DNA from: Anaerocolumna sp. AGMB13020
GTDB taxonomy: Bacteria > Bacillota > Clostridia > Lachnospirales > Lachnospiraceae
Assembly (NCBI RefSeq): GCF_033100115.1
Contig: NZ_CP136910.1
Coordinates: 2,933,501 to 2,997,500 of the forward strand
Direction of reading: 5' to 3'
DNA length: 64,000 nucleotides
This document shows positions 9,163 through 18,984 of the stretch, piece after piece. The notes beneath the pieces were generated by a model, which saw only the letters and a list, made by a program, of their open reading frames with translations, was not told where the DNA came from and ran no database searches. The translations under genes and the position numbers were made by a program. The stretch's first letter is position 1. Every line of letters starts with the position of its first letter.

Positions 9163-10452
9163 TTATTCAACAGCTAAAGTGCCGACAAAGGTATCTAATT
9201 TTTCTTTTACATTGTCTTTATTTAAATCACCGCTTTTAATTTCAGTTGCAATTGCTCCGGCATTTGCCCAGTATCTGGAACTGAATTCTGCGGAAGTAGG
9301 CTGCATTACAGATGCAGTGTTAGCTTCTTCAACAATAACCTTAGCTACTTCATCTGCCTGAACAGCTTCGGATTCACCAGCCGTAAGGTTGGTAGGAACC
9401 TGACCAGTTTCTTCAAAACGCTGTACCTGCATTTCTTCACTTCCAAGGTAAGCTGCAAATGCTACTGCTACAGCAGGGAAAGCAGCTTGTGAGTTAACAC
9501 CGATTGCTTTTGAGCCATAGAAACCTTTTAACTGATAATCTTTTCCGTCTGGATTAAAGGTAGGAATAACAGCTACTCCTAAATCATCACCTAAAGCATC
9601 TTTGTATAAATTATAGTTCCAGGAACCGTCAAACCAAGCACCAATTCTGTGGTCTGCAGTTAATTCTGAGAGAGAAACATCATCAGCAAATGCAGTTTTG
9701 GGATTATTGATTAAGTCGATTAAGTAATTTGTAACAGCAACTCCGGTTTCGTTATTCCAGTTTGCACCGGCAGCGAAATCTGTCTGGCTTTCACCATAGA
9801 TTGTTAAACCGGCTCCATAATACCAAGCACCTAATTTCCAGCCGCCTGCTGAATCAAAGCAGAAATTGTAAACATTATCAGCTGTTTCTTTTGCCATAAT
9901 ACTTTCAACAGATTTGATATCATCAGCTGTTAAAAGAGATTTGTCATAGTACATAAAGAAGGTGTTATGTGTAAAAGGAATACCATAGATAGCGTCATCT
10001 TTTGTTACAGTATTTACAACTTCCTGAGACATTGTTGTCTTAACCATTTCTTCAGTGGAACCGCCAAGTCTTGCAATTGCACCGGCATTGATTAATTCAT
10101 TTAACTGGTCATTTGCGAAGAAGAATACATCTCCGGCTGCAGTAACATCTTTCAGGATTTCATCCTTTAAAGTATCTTCACCCTGTGTTTCAACAGTGAA
10201 GGTTATATTCCATTCCGGGTGTAAGGCCTGGAAGGATTTTGTCATGGAATCCATGGTTCCATCTTTAATCTGATTTTCAGGTGCCCATACTTTCAAAGTA
10301 ACATCTTCTACTTCTGCAGGAGCTTCTGTAGTTGCAGGAGTGTTCGTTGCTTCTGTTCCTGGATTTGTAGGTGTTTCATTTTTTTTGCCACAACCAGCTA
10401 AGGATACTACTAATGTGGTTGCCAATAGTAATGCAAATAATTTCTTTTTCAT
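9163..10452 (-). CDS. malE: Maltodextrin-binding lipoprotein, MalE type
   Basis: A 429-residue extracytoplasmic solute-binding protein. The start is ATG at 10452 with AGGAGAGG upstream. An in-frame start 21 codons earlier has no such site. The lipoprotein signal is MKKKLFALLLATTLVVSLAG with Cys21. A Thr/Pro/Glu-rich linker follows, then a family-1 binding-protein fold beginning VTLKVWAPE. Adjacent MalF and MalG permeases and five maltodextrin enzymes make malto-oligosaccharides the likely ligand. Palindromes precede the gene (10485-10502 and 10543-10564), so it may have its own control. Confidence 0.9.
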   Translation of the reverse strand: MKKKLFALLLATTLVVSLAGCGKKNETPTNPGTEATNTPATTEAPAEVEDVTLKVWAPENQIKDGTMDSMTKSFQALHPEWNITFTVETQGEDTLKDEILKDVTAAGDVFFFANDQLNELINAGAIARLGGSTEEMVKTTMSQEVVNTVTKDDAIYGIPFTHNTFFMYYDKSLLTADDIKSVESIMAKETADNVYNFCFDSAGGWKLGAWYYGAGLTIYGESQTDFAAGANWNNETGVAVTNYLIDLINNPKTAFADDVSLSELTADHRIGAWFDGSWNYNLYKDALGDDLGVAVIPTFNPDGKDYQLKGFYGSKAIGVNSQAAFPAVAVAFAAYLGSEEMQVQRFEETGQVPTNLTAGESEAVQADEVAKVIVEEANTASVMQPTSAEFSSRYWANAGAIATEIKSGDLNKDNVKEKLDTFVGTLAVE

Positions 10453-10484
10453 AAATCTACCTCTCCTTAAAATTTGATAAATTG

Positions 10485-10502
10485 ATATGACACTTGTCAT
10501 AT
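10485..10502. promoter_or_regulatory. 18-bp palindrome upstream of malE
   Basis: ATATGACACTTGTCATAT reads almost the same on both strands. It lies about 33 bases before the malE start in the 5' untranslated or promoter region. It could be an operator or a small mRNA hairpin. Confidence 0.4.
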
Positions 10503-10542
10503 TAGTTTCTATCATAAAATGTCCTGGATATCATTGCTTACC

Positions 10543-10564
10543 ATAAAATGTCCTGACATTTTAT
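10543..10564. promoter_or_regulatory. Hairpin after glgP and before malE, with a partial second copy
   Basis: ATAAAATGTC and GACATTTTAT flank a CT spacer, giving a 10-bp arm palindrome just after the phosphorylase stop. The half ATAAAATGTCCTG is repeated 30 bases away, starting near 10513. It could be a weak terminator for the phosphorylase mRNA or paired sites for a regulator of malE. Confidence 0.45.
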
Positions 10565-10583
10565 TTCACTTTGAATAAAAATT

Positions 10584-12833
10584 TTATACCTTCCAGATCT
10601 CTTTGTTGTACTCTGCTATGGTTCTGTCAGAAGAAAAATATCCGGCCCTGCCGATGTTTTCAATCATCATTTTTGCCCACTTCTCTCTGTCTTCGTAATC
10701 AGCTATGATCTCTTCTTTTTTTGCGATATATTCTTTAATGTCTAGCAGAGTCATAAACCAGTCTTTATTAAGAATTTCCTTGTACAAACGTTCCAGATTT
10801 TCTTTTTTACCGATTTTCATAAGTATATCGCTTACAATAAAGTCAACCATCTCCTGAATTTCTTTATCAGCTTCATAATAGTCTTTGGAAATATAATCTC
10901 TGTTTTCATAATGAGCGATTACTTCCTCACTGGATTCGCCAAAGATATAGATATTGTCTTTCCCTACAAGCTCAGCAATCTCAACGTTTGCACCATCCAT
11001 CGTGCCCAGTGTTATTGCACCGTTTAACATGAATTTCATGTTACCGGTACCGCTGGCCTCTTTGGAAGCTAAAGATATCTGCTCTGATATATCACATGCA
11101 GGAATCAATTTTTCAGCTAAGGTCACATTATAATTTTCAACCATAACTACCTTCAGATAAGGGCTGACATCTTTATCCTTATTAATTAATTCCTGTAAAC
11201 AAAGAATTAAGTGGATAATATCTTTTGCTATGGTATAAGCAGGTGCTGCCTTGGCTCCGAATATCAGTGTAATTGGCGTTACCGGTAGTATACCCTTCTT
11301 GATTTCAAGGTATTTATGAATGATATATAAAGCATTCATCTGTTGTCTCTTATACTCGTGTAAACGCTTGATCTGTATATCGAAGATGGAATTCTCATTA
11401 ATTTCGATACCTTGTGTTTTTAATAAATGTTCTTTCAAGGCAACTTTATTCTCATGTTTGATATGTAATAAAGTGGCCTGTACCTTGCTGTCTTCTTTCA
11501 AAGCTAAAAGTTTCTCTAACTGATCCGCATCCCTTTTGAAGCCGTCACCGATAACTTCAGTTAAATATTTTGTAAGGGGATAATTACAGTGCATCAGCCA
11601 TCTGCGGAAGGTAATACCATTGGTTTTGTTGTTGAACTTTTCAGGATAAAGCTTATAAAAGTTATTTAACTCATTCTGCTTTAAAATCTCTGTATGAAGG
11701 GCCGCAACTCCGTTTACACTGAATCCGTAATGGATATCAATATGAGCCATATGGACTCTGTCATCTTTATCAATGATAGCAACAGAAGGATCTTCAAATT
11801 TTCTTCTGACCTTGTTATCCAGAACTTCTATAATTGGCAGCAGCTGAGGAACAACTTTCTTTAAATATTTGATGGGCCATTTCTCTAATGCTTCTGATAA
11901 TATTGTGTGATTTGTATATGCACAGGTCTTAGATACGATTTCTATTGCCTCATCCATCTCTATCCCTCTTAATACCATTAAACGGATTAACTCAGGTATT
12001 ACCATTGTCGGATGTGTATCATTAATCTGGATCACTGCATAATCATAGAGGTCATATAGATTACTGCCCTTCTTCTCACACTCCTCCAAAATCATCTGCG
12101 CTGCGTTGCTTACCATAAAATATTGCTGATAAATTCTTAAGAGCTCACCCTTTTCATCACTGTCATCAGGGTATAGGAATAAGGTAAGGTTTTTGGCAAT
12201 ATCCTCTTTTTCAAAAGAAATACCAGTCTTAACAATAGACTCATCGATCGTCTCGATATCAAATAAATGAAGCCAGTTCGTGCGATTATCATATCCCGTA
12301 ACTGCAATATCATAGAGCTTTGATTTTACGGTTAAATCCTTAAACTGTACGGTATAGGATTTGTCACTTTTTACAAGCCAGCTGTCATTTGTAATCCATG
12401 GATTCTTTTCCTCTTTTTGAAGGTTTTCCTCAAATACCTGTCGGAATAATCCAAAATGATAATTTAATCCAATGCCTGCTCCGTTAAGTCCAAGTGATGC
12501 AATGGAATCCATGAAACATGCTGCCAGTCTTCCAAGTCCGCCATTTCCAAGGGAGGGCTCCAGTTCTACACTCTCTACCTCTGTTAGGGATTTCCCATTC
12601 TCTTTTAATATTTCTCTTATTTCATCATAAATTCCTAAGTTGATAAGATTATTGGATAACAGCTTACCGATTAAAAATTCTGCTGAAATGTAATAAACCT
12701 TCTTCTTACCCTTCTCTGTGTACTTCTCTTTTGCCATGTCTTTTGACATTTCCAAGAGGCCGAAATATATTTCTTCCTTGCTGCACTCTGCTATGGATTT
12801 GCCATATCTTTTCTGTAATATCTTTTCTAACAT
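10584..12833 (-). CDS. glgP: Glycogen/maltodextrin phosphorylase (GT35)
   Basis: A 749-residue cytoplasmic enzyme that uses phosphate to release glucose-1-phosphate from the ends of alpha-1,4-glucans. The family blocks are clear: [18 protein letters not shown] (90-107), NDTHP (271-275), KRLHEYKRQ (489-497), and the PLP site [14 protein letters not shown] with the Schiff-base lysine at K600. It is shorter than the 800-850 residues of E. coli or animal enzymes, with trimmed N-terminal regulatory parts, as in many Firmicutes forms. AAGGAAGGAG precedes the ATG. It lies 35 bases after malQ, and the two make a classic phosphorylase/transferase pair for dextrin breakdown. Confidence 0.93.
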   Translation of the reverse strand: MLEKILQKRYGKSIAECSKEEIYFGLLEMSKDMAKEKYTEKGKKKVYYISAEFLIGKLLSNNLINLGIYDEIREILKENGKSLTEVESVELEPSLGNGGLGRLAACFMDSIASLGLNGAGIGLNYHFGLFRQVFEENLQKEEKNPWITNDSWLVKSDKSYTVQFKDLTVKSKLYDIAVTGYDNRTNWLHLFDIETIDESIVKTGISFEKEDIAKNLTLFLYPDDSDEKGELLRIYQQYFMVSNAAQMILEECEKKGSNLYDLYDYAVIQINDTHPTMVIPELIRLMVLRGIEMDEAIEIVSKTCAYTNHTILSEALEKWPIKYLKKVVPQLLPIIEVLDNKVRRKFEDPSVAIIDKDDRVHMAHIDIHYGFSVNGVAALHTEILKQNELNNFYKLYPEKFNNKTNGITFRRWLMHCNYPLTKYLTEVIGDGFKRDADQLEKLLALKEDSKVQATLLHIKHENKVALKEHLLKTQGIEINENSIFDIQIKRLHEYKRQQMNALYIIHKYLEIKKGILPVTPITLIFGAKAAPAYTIAKDIIHLILCLQELINKDKDVSPYLKVVMVENYNVTLAEKLIPACDISEQISLASKEASGTGNMKFMLNGAITLGTMDGANVEIAELVGKDNIYIFGESSEEVIAHYENRDYISKDYYEADKEIQEMVDFIVSDILMKIGKKENLERLYKEILNKDWFMTLLDIKEYIAKKEEIIADYEDREKWAKMMIENIGRAGYFSSDRTIAEYNKEIWKV

Positions 12834-12868
12834 TCTAACTCCTTCCTTGCGCCGCTTTTTATACCTGT

Positions 12869-14320
12869 CTATCTGTTACTTGCCTGGATTAGTTCCTTTA
12901 GGCTGCTGATTTCTTTCTTAAGACTTTTAAAGCTGTTTAATTTCCATTCCCAGTTTGGTGAACCTAAGGTTCCGGGAGTATTGATTCTTGCTTCATCCCC
13001 CAGGTTTATTAAGTCCTGAACCGGTAAGATTGCCATGTCTGCAATACTGTCAAGAGTCAGCTTTACAAATCTTTTCGAAATAACCCGGTCCTCATATCCT
13101 GACCTTTTCAAGGCTTTTCTGATAGCGTACTGGTTTTTTTTATCCTGTGACAGATACCAGCCTTTCATGGTCTGATTATCATGGCTTCCTGTATAGATAA
13201 CCATGTTCTTTACATCTTCAAAATTATTGTTATTTTCCCTGGGGTCAAAGGTAAACTGAACAATCTTCATGCCCTTTAGACCAAAATGATTTTTTAAGAC
13301 ATGAACTTCTTCTCTTAAATCACCTAAATCCTCGGCAACAATTTCAACCTGGGGATACTTTTTAGCAATCAGGTTAAACACATCATATCCCGGAGCCTCT
13401 AACCACTCACCCTCTACGGCGGTTTCACAGGAGGAAGGAATTTTCCAATAGGTGTCAAAAGCACGGAAATGATCAATTCGGATAATATCAAATAATTTAC
13501 TGTTATAATCAATTCTATCTAACCAGAACTCAAAATTTTGCTCTTTTAGATACTCCCAGTCATAGATTGGATTCCCCCATCTTTGACCTGTGGCACTGAA
13601 ATAATCCGGCGGAACACCAGCAATAAATGTAGGTTTTCCATCTGCTCCCAGCAAAAAGCATTCCTGATTTGCCCAGACGTCCAGGGAATCTATTCCTACA
13701 TAAAAAGGGATATCACCCATTATTCTGATGCCGTTTTCATTTGCATAAGCCTTTACTTTCATCCACTGTTTATAGAATTGGTACTGTACGAACATTTCAT
13801 AACGGATATCTTCCTCATAGACAGAAACATCAAATTCCTTTGTTTTTATCCATTCCTTTTGTTCTGTATCCCATTCATTCCAGCATTTTAGATCATTTTT
13901 CTTTTTTAAGGTAAGGAAGACACCATATAAATAAACCCAGGGCTGTTCCGCAAAGACTTTATAGTCCTCATCGGGAATGAAATTTGAAAAGGCCTGTTTC
14001 AGATAGTGCTCCTTAAAGCTCCTTACCTTTTCATAATCAACCGTCTGTGCCTTCTGCCCAAACTTCGGTGCCTTATTCTTAAGCAGACCTTCACGGAAAA
14101 GTTCCTCCAGACTTATATAAATCTCATCACCTGCAAAGGAGGAGTATGGCTGGTAAGGTGAATTCCCATAACCCAAAGGATTCAGAGGTAATATCTGCCA
14201 TATATGAAATCCTGCCTGTTTTAATAAATCAATCAATTCATAACTATATTGCCCCAAATCACCGATTCCATGATTCGACGGCAGTGATGCTATGGGTAAT
14301 AGTATTCCCGCTTCTCTCAT
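12869..14320 (-). CDS. malQ: 4-alpha-glucanotransferase, amylomaltase (GH77)
   Basis: A 483-residue cytoplasmic disproportionating enzyme. It joins short maltodextrins into longer ones that the phosphorylase can use, releasing glucose. The GH77 signature is complete: [20 protein letters not shown] (46-64), [25 protein letters not shown] with nucleophile D283, AEDLG with E330, and GSHDNQT with D381. The length matches bacterial amylomaltases of about 490-500. AAGGAG lies 10 bases before the ATG. It sits between the neopullulanase and phosphorylase genes, all spaced by under 50 bases, so they are almost certainly cotranscribed. Confidence 0.94.
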   Translation of the reverse strand: MREAGILLPIASLPSNHGIGDLGQYSYELIDLLKQAGFHIWQILPLNPLGYGNSPYQPYSSFAGDEIYISLEELFREGLLKNKAPKFGQKAQTVDYEKVRSFKEHYLKQAFSNFIPDEDYKVFAEQPWVYLYGVFLTLKKKNDLKCWNEWDTEQKEWIKTKEFDVSVYEEDIRYEMFVQYQFYKQWMKVKAYANENGIRIMGDIPFYVGIDSLDVWANQECFLLGADGKPTFIAGVPPDYFSATGQRWGNPIYDWEYLKEQNFEFWLDRIDYNSKLFDIIRIDHFRAFDTYWKIPSSCETAVEGEWLEAPGYDVFNLIAKKYPQVEIVAEDLGDLREEVHVLKNHFGLKGMKIVQFTFDPRENNNNFEDVKNMVIYTGSHDNQTMKGWYLSQDKKNQYAIRKALKRSGYEDRVISKRFVKLTLDSIADMAILPVQDLINLGDEARINTPGTLGSPNWEWKLNSFKSLKKEISSLKELIQASNR

Positions 14321-14364
14321 AACACTTATTCTCCTTAAAATAGCTCGCTGATGAGTATATCAAT

Positions 14365-16116
14365 TTATATTTGCTGTATATAAACACCTTTCGGTTTTAA
14401 TATAGTATCTACTGCCAACAGACTAAATAATTCATTACCTTTTCTTTCAATTTTATGTTCCTGTTCCGAGCAGTTTAGAATCACTTCCACCTGTTTGTGA
14501 TCCTCATCTGTTTTTATAAGATGTATAATTCTTTTATCTTTCTTGTCTTCTATAAAATGAAAATGTTTACTTTTAAATGCATTATTTGATTTTCTTAAGT
14601 TGATTAGTGATTTTGTTTTTTCTATTTTTTCAGCAAATAATCCGGAAGCTATTTCTTCCCACGGCATGCATCTTCTGCAATCCGGATCGTAACTGCCCTC
14701 CATTGCAAATTCTGTCCCATAATAAATACACGGGCTGCCCGGCATGGTAAATAACAACGCCAATTGCTGATAAAAAATGTCGATATCCTTCACTTTATCA
14801 ATTAAACGGTTCGTATCATGGGAATCCAGCAAATTAAACAAAACATTATTGGTCTGCTGCATATACATAGTAAAATTATGATTGATGCTGCATTCAAAAT
14901 CATAGCTGGTCTTTTCAGGATACAGCCAGAAATCTGTTATGGAAGTAGCAAGAGGATAATTCATAACTGCATCGAATTCATCTCCTGTAAGCCAGGTCAT
15001 GGCATCATGCCAGATCTCACCTAATAAATAAAAATCAGGTTTTATCGCTTTGGTCAGTCTCCTCAGCTCCTTACAAAATCTATGAGACACTTCATTGGCC
15101 ACATCTAATCTCAGGCCGTCTATATCAAAGTTTTTCACCCAGTATTCCACGATATCCAACAGATATTGATTAACCTCAGTGTTATTGGTGTTCAACTTAG
15201 GCATCCGGGGTGTAAATGCAAAGGAATAAAAGGAGCCGTCCTTTGTGTTATGCACCCCTTTATCAAAAGGCCATTTGTTAATCATAAACCAGTTATAATA
15301 TTTCGATTCGGGACCATGTTCTAATACATCAAGCCATGGTGCGAAGCTTTTACCACAATGGTTAAATACACCATCCAGCATAATCCGGATTCCCTTTTCA
15401 TGGGCTTTATCAACAAGGGTTTTGAATACCTTCTCATCGCCAAAATGAGGATCGATTCTCTTATAATCTGTTGTATCGTACTTATGACTGCTTCCTGCCT
15501 CAAAAATAGGGGTTAGATATATTCCATTGATTCCCAGGTCCTGCAAATAATCCAGACGATCAATGATACCCTGTAAATCACCGCCATAGTATTCTTCGTT
15601 GGTAACCCGGTGAAACCCCCAAGGTTTTGTACCTTCTGGATCGTTGCCTGTATCCCCATTGCAAAAGCGCTCGGGGAATATCTGATACCATACAGTATTA
15701 TTTACCCAGTCAGGCGTTGTGTTAATATCAATTGCATTCATCCATGGAAAGGTAAAGTAAGACAGGCTTTTTCCCTGGTGATTCATCTCATGTTCCGTAT
15801 AAAAACCATCTTCAAAATAATAAATAGATTGGTTACCGCTGACTAATTTGAAATAATATTTGCATCTTTTATACTGTGGTTTTACGGTTGTGGTCCACCA
15901 GATATGACGGGTTAAATTTTTCCTGTATATAATTTCTTCCTCTACGCCGCTCCACTTCCAGTTTCCTCCGAGAATTCCATTTTCAAAAGGATCGCCGTAA
16001 TAGATATAAACTTTTTCGATATCATGACCAGTTTTTAAATTAATAATAAGGTCTTCTTCATTTAAAGGATAGCTGTAGTTATCTGAGGTTCTATGGTAAA
16101 CTGCTTCTAATTTCAT
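14365..16116 (-). CDS. Neopullulanase / cyclomaltodextrinase / maltogenic amylase (GH13_20)
   Basis: A 583-residue cytoplasmic enzyme with an N-terminal CBM34-like beta domain (about 1-125, with the VKPQYKRCKYYFKL strand region) and a GH13 barrel. Key residues: YQIFPERF (144-151), DGVFNH (248-253), MPKLN (305-309, the marker of the neopullulanase subfamily), GLRLDV (D338), GEIW (E367) and DSHD (D434). It lacks a signal peptide and would cut cyclodextrins, pullulan fragments or maltodextrins inside the cell. AAGGAG precedes the ATG. It is the first enzyme after the LacI regulator, with a LacI-type operator 86-101 bases upstream of its start. Confidence 0.9.
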   Translation of the reverse strand: MKLEAVYHRTSDNYSYPLNEEDLIINLKTGHDIEKVYIYYGDPFENGILGGNWKWSGVEEEIIYRKNLTRHIWWTTTVKPQYKRCKYYFKLVSGNQSIYYFEDGFYTEHEMNHQGKSLSYFTFPWMNAIDINTTPDWVNNTVWYQIFPERFCNGDTGNDPEGTKPWGFHRVTNEEYYGGDLQGIIDRLDYLQDLGINGIYLTPIFEAGSSHKYDTTDYKRIDPHFGDEKVFKTLVDKAHEKGIRIMLDGVFNHCGKSFAPWLDVLEHGPESKYYNWFMINKWPFDKGVHNTKDGSFYSFAFTPRMPKLNTNNTEVNQYLLDIVEYWVKNFDIDGLRLDVANEVSHRFCKELRRLTKAIKPDFYLLGEIWHDAMTWLTGDEFDAVMNYPLATSITDFWLYPEKTSYDFECSINHNFTMYMQQTNNVLFNLLDSHDTNRLIDKVKDIDIFYQQLALLFTMPGSPCIYYGTEFAMEGSYDPDCRRCMPWEEIASGLFAEKIEKTKSLINLRKSNNAFKSKHFHFIEDKKDKRIIHLIKTDEDHKQVEVILNCSEQEHKIERKGNELFSLLAVDTILKPKGVYIQQI

Positions 16117-16201
16117 CTAATCTCCTTTGTCACTTACAACACCAAAGTCAAATCGGGTTATATTATTAGCTTTCATATGAATTGACTGTTGAAGCAAATC
16201 A

Positions 16202-16217
16202 CAGAAAACGGTTTCCG
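16202..16217. promoter_or_regulatory. LacI-type operator upstream of the GH13_20 gene
   Basis: CAGAAAACGGTTTCCG is a near-palindrome of the LacI/GalR type with a central CG. A near-copy lies in the regulator's own promoter region (17262-17277). Its place upstream of the first mal enzyme makes it the likely binding site of the regulator at 16252-17247. Confidence 0.75.
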
Positions 16218-16251
16218 TAAAACGATGAAAAAATTATATAGATATTACTCT

Positions 16252-17247
16252 TTATTTTTGAATGACATCCATATAATCGATTCTACATACCTCATAAGGT
16301 ATTTCTGTATGCTGGCCTATTTCGCCATCTAATAATTTCTTTAACTCATCAAATGCCTGTTTGGATTTCAGATTAAAATTCTGCTTCACTGTATTCATGG
16401 CTATCTTGGTGTAACCCATTAATCTTATTCCGTCAAATCCGCTGACCGGCCTGAATATATCCAGCTCTGTAAGTGCAAATACAGCTCCAATAGCCATAAG
16501 ATCAGAGGCACATACGATAGCATTTATTTTCCTGGCATGTTGTAATGTAATTTCTCTGGCTTTGTATTCATTAAAATCTCCGTATTTTACAATCAGCTCA
16601 AAGCCATACTCTTCTTTCAGCTTCTTCATGGCATCCAGCCTTTGATTGGTAATATACCCGCCTGCTCCGCCTGCTATATATAAAACTTTGTCAATGTATT
16701 CATTCTCATCGAAAGTCTTTTTCGCAACATCATATTGGGCTGAGAATTGGTCTATGGACACGGAGGAGGTCCTGTCATTTATAATCGGTGAATCAACTAA
16801 GACAGAGAAAAATTCTTGTTTCTCTATAATTTTATATAAATTCTTATTCTCTATTGATAAATTGTAAATAATTAAGCAATTAATTCTCTGAGACTTAAGA
16901 TAAGCTGTTACTTGTTTGTAATTCATTTCATCAAACTGGGAACTGAAAAAGGTTACCACTTCCAGATGATACTCTTTCGCTTTTTCAAAAGCACCCGTCA
17001 GGTATTGCATGCTGATTTCATCGACAAACTGGCTATTGTGGCGAATATCAACAATTAAACCCACTCGATTAAATTCTTTCTTAGACAGCGAAATTGCTAC
17101 TGAATTTGGAACATAGCCCAACTCCTCTACTGCCTTCTCAACTTTTAATCTAGTTTCATTACTAACAAGGCTATAATTGTTTAAAACTTTAGATACCGTT
17201 GATTTTGCTACTCCGGCTCTTTTTGCCACATCATTTATCGATACCAT
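16252..17247 (-). CDS. LacI-family regulator of the maltodextrin locus
   Basis: A 331-residue regulator. The start is ATG at 17247, seven bases after AGGAGG. An upstream in-frame start 22 codons earlier would add residues that precede the conserved helix-turn-helix and overlap the operator. The N-terminus SINDVAKRAGVAKSTVSKVL is the DNA-binding domain (about 1-50), with a hinge near 50-60. A periplasmic-binding-like sugar sensor follows (LIVDIRHNS onward). It has its own promoter and operator immediately upstream and a second operator before the next gene, so it probably controls itself and the mal genes. Maltose or a maltodextrin is the likely effector. Whether it represses or activates cannot be told from sequence. 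Confidence 0.87.
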   Translation of the reverse strand: MVSINDVAKRAGVAKSTVSKVLNNYSLVSNETRLKVEKAVEELGYVPNSVAISLSKKEFNRVGLIVDIRHNSQFVDEISMQYLTGAFEKAKEYHLEVVTFFSSQFDEMNYKQVTAYLKSQRINCLIIYNLSIENKNLYKIIEKQEFFSVLVDSPIINDRTSSVSIDQFSAQYDVAKKTFDENEYIDKVLYIAGGAGGYITNQRLDAMKKLKEEYGFELIVKYGDFNEYKAREITLQHARKINAIVCASDLMAIGAVFALTELDIFRPVSGFDGIRLMGYTKIAMNTVKQNFNLKSKQAFDELKKLLDGEIGQHTEIPYEVCRIDYMDVIQK

Positions 17248-17261
17248 CAATTTGCCTCCTG

Positions 17262-17277
17262 CGGAAAACGGTTTCTG
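17262..17277. promoter_or_regulatory. LacI-type operator in the regulator's own leader
   Basis: CGGAAAACGGTTTCTG shares the core GAAAACGGTTTC with the site at 16202-16217. It lies just downstream of the -10 element and directly before the ribosome site, the position expected for autoregulation. Confidence 0.75.
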
Positions 17278-17284
17278 TACTATT

Positions 17285-17313
17285 ACTATATAACTCTTTT
17301 TCTCTTCTGTCAA
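17285..17313 (-). promoter_or_regulatory. Sigma-A promoter of the mal regulator
   Basis: On the minus strand a -35 TTGACA (17308-17313) and a -10 TATAGT (17285-17290) are separated by 17 bases. The LacI operator follows immediately. Confidence 0.75.
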
Positions 17314-17913
17314 TGGATTTTTATAATTTTATATACTTTCTATTTGTTTTAACTTACTTTTTTTAGTAAATATTGATATATCCATAATATATGGATGCTA
17401 TAATTAAAGGTTATTCTTTACTGCTGCCCACCACATGGGTCACCTGGAGCTGATTTCCGTGTGAGCTTTCATATTGTATCAGTATCGCGAAAAGTCACTT
17501 TTAAAACTTGGGATTTCGCAAGGCTAGGGATACTGCCGGACTCATTGCACTTATCATGGTGTTCAAATGAGAATTTACCTATTGTAATGTAGATTTTTTC
17601 GGTTTATAATTTTTGTTATGTTATGCATGCGTTTACAGTTATCGTACGAGAAGTTATTACAAGAAATAAACACGATAAAGAGATTTCTTACGTTTAGCTT
17701 AATAAATTTGAGCAATTATAAGGTTACGATACTTGAAAATATATATGGACAGAAAATTTAATTAGATTTAAGGTTTTTTGTTAAGTTTTAGTTCTCTATT
17801 ATTTTTTTGGGTCTTTCTTAAGCTACTGGGTCTTCTTAAATTACAGGGTCCTTATTTCGTTAATCGGAGCAATCAGCAATTACAAAAAGAGAACCAGGGG
17901 AGACATATAATTC
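17314..17913. other. 600-base divergent intergenic region
   Basis: The gap between the two divergent LacI genes is AT-rich except for about 17420-17550, which is more GC-balanced and can fold. AGTATC-GCGAAA at 17481-17492 pairs with TTTCGC (17514-17519) and GATACT (17529-17534). I find no ORF with a ribosome site in this stretch except near the start of the plus-strand gene. Its role is unknown. Confidence 0.45.
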
Positions 17914-18927
17914 ATGGCTACTATAAAAGATATTGCAAACAAACTTGGTATAGCAGTCAGTACCGTATCCAAGGGTTTAAATGGTGCTAGCGACATCAGC
18001 AATGATATGCGCCAGCTGGTATTGGACACTGCTGTGGAAATGGGCTATGCGTCAAAAAAAATGCGTACCACTACCACACGTAAGGTATGTATTTTTATTG
18101 AAAATATGGACTATGAGAACATCGATCAGTTTGGCTATGACATAATTGTAGGATTTAAGTTATCTGCTGCCAGGAGGCATTGGGAGGTAACTGTAATTCC
18201 CGCAAGCCTTACTCTTCAGACAGACGAAAAATATGATACGTATATGCTGAAGAATGGATACAGCGGAGCGTTTTTTCTGGGTTTTGCCCTTCACGACGAC
18301 TGGGTGGTACAGCTAAACAAAACCACGGTGCCTACCGTTCTTCTTGATAATTATATAGAAGGAAACAATCATGTTGGTTATGTGGGAACGGACAGTGAAG
18401 AAGGGATTGACTGTGCAGTTGTCCATCTAAAAGAATTGGGGCATAAAAAAATTGCATTTCTCAACGGCTCCAAGAACTCCATGGTATCCAATCAGCGTTA
18501 TGCTGCATTTGTAAACAGTATGAATAAGCACAACCTCCTTCTGGAAGAAAGCCTTATAGAATATGGATATTATGTTCCTGACTGTGCCAAATACCATGTT
18601 CCCTCCTTTCTAAAAAATGGTGCTACTGCGATAATCTGCGCCAGTGACCTTATCGCTTCCGGAGTTATCACTGAAATTATGGAACAGGGTCTTAAAGTAC
18701 CGGAGGATATCAGTGTTATAGGTTTTGATGACCTTCCTCTTGCCACTCAGCTCTCGCCGGCATTGACCACTATCAGACAGGACAGGGTGGATTTGGGGAA
18801 GAGTGCCTTCCTGCTGCTGGACGGGCTTATACACAATATAACCACCAGCAAACTGCTACTCAGAGCCAAATTTATCAAACGCCAATCCACTGCCATCTGC
18901 AAAGAAAGAACCCGTGAGGAGAAATAA
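17914..18927 (+). CDS. LacI-family transcriptional regulator, target unknown
   Basis: A 337-residue regulator with an N-terminal helix-turn-helix TIKDIANKLGIAVSTVSKGL (about 2-22) and a C-terminal sugar-binding fold. The segment EDISVIGFDDLPLATQLSPALTTI is the typical LacI effector/dimer region. AGGGGAG lies before the ATG. The gene stands alone between a divergent LacI gene and convergent flagellar genes, so its targets are not evident. It may act on the maltodextrin locus or on a distant carbohydrate locus. A strong terminator overlaps its last codons. Confidence 0.85.
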   Translation: MATIKDIANKLGIAVSTVSKGLNGASDISNDMRQLVLDTAVEMGYASKKMRTTTTRKVCIFIENMDYENIDQFGYDIIVGFKLSAARRHWEVTVIPASLTLQTDEKYDTYMLKNGYSGAFFLGFALHDDWVVQLNKTTVPTVLLDNYIEGNNHVGYVGTDSEEGIDCAVVHLKELGHKKIAFLNGSKNSMVSNQRYAAFVNSMNKHNLLLEESLIEYGYYVPDCAKYHVPSFLKNGATAIICASDLIASGVITEIMEQGLKVPEDISVIGFDDLPLATQLSPALTTIRQDRVDLGKSAFLLLDGLIHNITTSKLLLRAKFIKRQSTAICKERTREEK

Positions 18928-18951
18928 GTTTTTCTCCCAACGGGTTCTTTT
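18906..18951. terminator. Bidirectional terminator overlapping the LacI stop codon
   Basis: AAGAACCCGT and ACGGGTTCTT form the outer stem, extended by GAGGAGAAA pairing with TTTTTCTCC. TTTT follows on the plus strand. The stem includes the end of the coding sequence and could serve the convergent fliS-like gene as well. Confidence 0.8.
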
Positions 18952-18984
18952 ACAAGTCTTCTGTTTTGCCTATCTTTCTATTAA

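Noticed and set aside
657..17247. A horizontally acquired island for the mal locus
   Set aside because: Base composition, codon choice and ribosome sites look like the rest of the window, and no integrase or tRNA junction is present.
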